From Atriophallophorus winterbourni (lineage: Eukaryota; Platyhelminthes; Trematoda; Plagiorchiida; Microphallidae), in assembly GCA_013407085.1 (NCBI GenBank), contig JACCGJ010013804.1, forward strand, positions 20,008 through 84,007: a DNA stretch of 64,000 bases. Direction: 5' to 3'. Under the pieces are notes generated by a model. That model was not told where the DNA came from. It did no database searches and worked only from the letters and a program-made list of their open reading frames with translations. The position numbers were made by a program, and so were the translations under genes. This document shows positions 59,978 to 64,000 of this stretch, piece by piece (position 1 is the stretch's first letter; each line of letters begins with the position of its first letter).

Positions 59978-60221
59978 TGTTATAACTGTAGGGTGTTGAA
60001 CTGCCCCAGCCGTCAGTCAGAAAACAAACCGAACTCGAACTCGTGTATTGGCCGAATGAATGAATAATGCAAAGTTTTACAGTGAATGATAAACACAATA
60101 TGCACCAACTATCGATCTTGATTGATGATTAATATATAGTTCGTTCCCTGTCAATAATCGATTTATGATTAACGATCAATGTGGTGCACGCAAGGCATGG
60201 CACGTTCGCTGCTCCGCAGCA
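59978..60221 (-). repeat. 5' LTR of gypsy element D
   Basis: On the minus strand it starts TGCTGCGGAGCAGCG and ends CTACAGTTATAACA, followed by TTGGCGACAGGGATT as PBS. 244 bp. The right edge coincides with the point where homology to copy 1 of the duplicated segment resumes. Confidence 0.65.
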
Positions 60222-60232
60222 GGTTCACTTAC

Positions 60233-60419
60233 GTGTTTCGTCATAATCTCCATATTTTTCGATGATCACGTTTTTGTGATACAATTCACGAATCAGTTTA
60301 CTCTTCAATTCCCAAGTTTTTGCTTCCCGAACGTTCTCATCTTCCGCTATCCCATACAAGTATTCCTGGGCTATTAGTGAATCAGACAAATTCATTTGTG
60401 TTGGATTCTCACGCGAAAG
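60233..60419 (-). CDS. Rapidly diverging duplicated exon, copy 2
   Basis: 187 nt between a TTCAATTAG acceptor and GTAAGT donor, phase 0 to 1. Encodes LSRENPTQMNLSDSLIAQEY, then LYGIAEDENVREAKTWELKS and KLIRELYHKNVIIEKYGDYD. Positions kept in both copies include SL.A.EY, DE.V, AK, ELK.KLI and GDY. The donor-side flank is lost where element D's LTR lies, so this copy may no longer be spliced normally, yet its frame is open. Confidence 0.5.
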
Positions 60420-60849
60420 CTAATTGAACATTTGTGAGAAAGATTTTTTTTATAATCAAACGAGAATTTTATTCTTGAAGCATGAAATGACATCATAAAC
60501 TGTCAACATTGGGAATCGATCCGCTGCCACAATTTCTACACTTTATACATATCAATTACGTGTTAATGTATCGATATTCAGCTGCATGTGAATTGACCTG
60601 GCTATCGGATCTTTAAGTCTCGTTAACCTGCTTTGTTTCCTTTGTAATGATGAATATTCTACTGATTTTACGATACAAACATAATAGTTATTATTAGCAG
60701 TGTATGTTCACTCCCTTCCCCGATCGACTTGGGTTAATATTTCAAATTGTGGTATATTCAAATGTCTATATAAATGACTTACACTGTTCGCTATTTCTAT
60801 CTCGTGAATACACGAGATAGAAACGCAGAAGTACTTCCTAAGAGCATGC

Positions 60850-61215
60850 TTATCCTGCAAGGACGGTGCCACCTACTTTGGCTGGCCGTTTGAACAGAAT
60901 GTAAAATGGTCGAATTCCAAACAATATACTTTATGGTAATTTAAAATTAGGAAATCGACCTTTGAGCAGAATTCATTCGGGATACAAAGATGTCTGCCAA
61001 ATTGTTATGGAAGCTTGTGGCATTGACCCCACGCGTTCGGAAGATATTTCTCTTGAACACTCGCTTCAGAGAAACTGTGTTAAGCGTCAGCTGTAATCGG
61101 AGGAAGAACAGATACCTAACCCGGATGCTTAGCGTAAACCACTCCGCCAATCGGTCGGGTACTGTTTATCGCTGTAAGCGTTGTGGAAGAGATTGCTACT
61201 CTCAAATGTTGAATC
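60850..61215 (+). pseudogene. RTE-like 3' end fragment
   Basis: Encodes NRRKNRYLTRMLSVNHSANR and YRCKRCGRDCYSQ, the RTE-like zinc-finger tail, preceded by a degraded GHRLNRMKWSNSKQYTLW-type segment. It lies inside the 1.77-kb insertion. Confidence 0.7.
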
Positions 61216-61764
61216 TATGAATAATTTGGAACTAGCCAATATTTATTTTCTAGTAATCAGTCAGATTCCTCTGTACCTATCATTCTGATCAGCAACGGCT
61301 GAAGTCAAACACCGCTAATAGTAGACATAAATTCGACATTTCAGCCTCCCTTGTTGATCAAGCTCCAAAATGAGGGTTGGAAGTTTACGTTTAATACAAA
61401 ATATATAATATGATTAAAATATATAAATATACAAGTGTGTGGTTAATATAGATTATTCATTTTGGTGGAATGTCTACTATTTTTTGAATATAAACCTATG
61501 AAGCGTGGGTATGGTAAAATTGCGACCGCGTATATTATTTTGAGGCATACATTTGTACGATTTGTAATTGACATGTATGTGACTAGCGTGTAGTTGAAAA
61601 GCCCGGACTGTTTGCTCTCATCGAACTCTAGTTTAACTTACTATTCTCGTTGTATCCAATGTTATCAACATAAACTGTATCTTGATGGACTTGATTACCA
61701 GATCAACTAAGCAACCGACTAAGACACTAAATTAGTCATGCTTCCGACGTACATGGGATGTATG

Positions 61765-61771
61765 AGTATAA
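61765..61771 (+). promoter_or_regulatory. TATA box
   Basis: TATAAAA in GAGTATAAAACGATATCC, about 59 bases before the ATG of the open frame at 61830. Confidence 0.45.
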
Positions 61772-61829
61772 AACGATATCCATAAATGCTTATTATTTAT
61801 CTTGTCGTTGTGTGGATTGTAGTGTAATA

Positions 61830-62048
61830 ATGAGTACCAATCCTGCGTTTTCTGATTACATGCGCAACACCATCCTGCGGCACAGCACAAGTCCTCAAAG
61901 CGCCGAAAAGACCGATTACGACAATCGCAAAACAGCGATAACAGAAATGTTGAAAAGACAAGCAGATAATCAAACTCGGCCGCTATTGCATTGCGGTATG
62001 CAATTCGTCATGTTCACTCTAAAGATCTCAACATGGAGAGAGATTTGA
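61830..62048 (+). CDS. Small unrecognised gene or first exon
   Basis: ATG at 61830 opens MSTNPAFSDYMRNTILRHST, then SPQSAEKTDYDNRKTAITEM and LKRQADNQTRPLLHCG, ending at TGA at 62046. It is GC-richer than its surroundings. A GTATGC donor at 61996 in phase 1 offers an alternative end, as a first exon of 166 nt. A TATA box sits at suitable distance. The product is hydrophilic with no signal peptide; family unknown. It lies in DNA present only in copy 2 of the duplicated segment. Confidence 0.4.
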   Translation: MSTNPAFSDYMRNTILRHSTSPQSAEKTDYDNRKTAITEMLKRQADNQTRPLLHCGMQFVMFTLKISTWREI

Positions 62049-64000
62049 GTTTACTGTATGCACGAAATAGATCGGTGAATTATTGACAACTGGTTCATAC
62101 ATGTTGAGTACAGTGCTGCGGTAACCGGGTTTGCCTGTCCATGAATCGCGTAGTTTTGTTTATTGTCAACTGCGCAATAAAGGAGTTTGACTAAGTTGCT
62201 TTTTCGTGTGATGTTTGATTCGTGGGTAAACGTGATTAGCGTTAGACAGTGTAACCTTGGAAATAAATTGGTGAAGAATTTTCACATGGTAGCGCAACGC
62301 CGGAAATGATGTGGTTACGATTTGATCGAGTGCGCTCAAGTCCTGTACAATCAGCGTAACACACATTAGAAGAGGTCACACTAGGTGACCTCAACCGACC
62401 TGGCCTAATCCCATCCGCTCCCTAACATCAGTTTAATTGGAGAACATGGCCCAGATGTCACACGTATGATTACATATTTTTGATCGTCGCCTCTATACCC
62501 AACTCAGTCAGAGGCTATAAATTCTAATGAAGTGAATAGCCGTGAGCAGTTTTATGAATATTTCAAATAATGTGTTACTCATAAGTAATCAACACAAGAA
62601 AACGTCTGTGGTAGCGAGCAGCATCAGAAAAAACTAGTTTGTTGTAACGGGAATCTAGGTTTATCGTTGAAAATGATGTAAGTGTGTTCCAAAAAGTGCG
62701 GTACACTTTATCGGTGTCAACTAAAACACCTACAAGTGTAATTTGATTGCTTTCCAACATTATATATAGGTGATTTTTCATTGAAACAGTTGAAAATTTA
62801 TTTAGAATGTTAAATCTACTGGAACTTTATCGCCGAATCTGAATGCGTTTCTTCATTTTCACACATTATCCAGCTTATGAACAGTTCAAATAATATATGA
62901 CATGTTTTATTGGGCAATACATGCGACTTGAAGTTATTTGCAATCTAATAATAATAATAATAATAAAAGCCTGTCCACAGGCCATGCAGTATACCGAGAT
63001 GTTTCCCCTTACCGCTGTCAAAAAAATTCTGCAAACCCTCGGCTTCAAGCTGGAATTGAGCATGTGCTGCGATTATTAATAATTTTTACGCAATGCCATC
63101 GTGATCGAATTTGTGTAGGTTTCGAAGCAACTTGTATCCACGAGTAGTCAAAAATAAATATTTTTATGGACTAAAAAATCATTTGGGGTGGGTAAATGTG
63201 ATCAAAACTTACAAGTGTGATGCCCTTTTCGAATATTAAATTCGGAAATAATTCTTCTAGACTAACGTGGGTAACTTTGACTGAAAATTTAATATAGATG
63301 GAACATTGGGAACGAATTCTTGGTGCTTATCTTCAAAACTTCATGTCATACTAACTATGTAAGGCCTATGGAGAACCTTGAAGTGTAACGTCACTGACGT
63401 CAGAGGGACAGCGCTTGAAAAATTCGAACTAAGCGGAGCTCAGATAAACCATACATGATAGCTACACTCAAAATCTATCATTCGTTCAAATGCGCTTCTA
63501 TCTCGTCAGATACACACCGATAAGGGCTTCATGCTGTTACCGCTAAGAAATAAAAACCGTATAGTGTTGGATATATTGTGAAGAAGGTGAATATTTTGCG
63601 TTCGGAGTCTACATCCGATGTTGACATCTATGGATGAAAGCCAACAAGATCAGTATTTGTGTAACATTCGTAATTGGTTTACTTGATTACAGTAGATAAT
63701 AATTTAAAAGACTTCACATTGTATTCAAATAATGGATAGATTACTGTAGGCTAGTAAAATACAAAACATTATATAATAGTATCCTACATTTTCATATAAT
63801 TTATATACTACTAAAATAATACAATAACTCCGCCAAGGACGGTCCCAAGCCCGTCTGAGAAAGTGGAGGGTTGGGCTTAGGGCTAGCAACCCTATCCCGT
63901 AAAACCTACATTGCTACGGAAACGATGACAACAGATCCGTGGTTCGGTCATGTCTGCAGGATGGATCCCAGTTCGCATACGAATGTAGCCATGCACTGGC

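Larger units (their letters stand above)
57535..60221 (-). mobile_element. Gypsy element D carrying a host-gene fragment
   Basis: Order on the minus strand: 5' LTR (60221-59978), a PBS-like site, Gag (59976-59000) with zinc knuckle CWNCGQWHFARFC, protease with LDTASDIIII near 58920 and GIDCIEMLKLWDVPF near 58680, then about 620 bp of SERBP1-like coding sequence instead of RT/RNase H/integrase core. The integrase end follows (CFLGRPIRTANEAML, KSGDSVYVRMFRRN, KRHVNHI) with the Pol tail LLDTFGLPQ near 57650. The 3' LTR is missing. The copy has stops and is inactive. Confidence 0.8.
60225..63830. repeat. Duplicated segment, copy 2
   Basis: Collinear with 42865-44960, but interrupted by about 1.77 kb (60670-62440) that copy 1 lacks. 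Homology ends near 63830, where a GC-richer sequence (CCGCCAAGGACGGTCCCAAG) begins and runs to the window end without recognised features. Confidence 0.85.

Overview
This window looks like AT-rich nuclear DNA from a parasitic flatworm, most likely a digenean trematode related to the schistosomes. The reasons are intron-split genes with consensus splice sites, and a dense, layered mix of CR1-like and RTE-like non-LTR elements, Mag/K02A2.6-like Ty3/gypsy elements and Penelope-like debris. There is also a repeat family that carries hammerhead ribozymes, as the schistosome Sm-alpha family does. The organism is an inference. No bacterial operons, rRNA, tRNA or CRISPR were seen.

Layout. 1-1050: CR1-like ORF1 remnant (-). 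1735-3255: tandem array of ~235 bp units whose minus strand contains hammerhead ribozyme cores. 3859-14034: a complete seven-exon gene (+) for a secreted two-CUB-domain protein of 262 residues; its introns hold RTE, gypsy, Penelope and hammerhead-repeat fragments. 14698-15382: very long (ATCT)n microsatellite. 15900-20598: CR1-like debris and one nearly full-length but broken CR1-like element. 21354-25975: structurally intact gypsy element with LTRs, 5-bp target duplication and a single 1389-residue polyprotein. 26235-28107: inverted pair of hammerhead repeats next to a second CR1-like element. 31350-35930: RTE-like pieces, a Penelope GIY-YIG endonuclease fragment and one candidate host exon. 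39700-42200: decayed gypsy. 42290-44960 and 57465-63830: two copies of a duplicated segment, each with a 187-nt exon that has diverged mainly by amino-acid-changing substitutions. 45751-45832: minus-strand signal-peptide exon with a TATA box. 47430-56270: duplicated blocks and minus-strand gypsy fragments. 57535-60221: a gypsy element (-) whose reverse transcriptase/RNase H/integrase core is replaced by part of a host SERBP1/HABP4-type RNA-binding protein gene.

The most notable items are the hammerhead ribozyme repeats, the gypsy element that captured an RNA-binding-protein fragment in frame, the fast-evolving duplicated exon, and the reconstructed two-CUB gene with an unusual cysteine pattern. 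Exon models come from reading frame, splice consensus and phase only; no transcript evidence was available.
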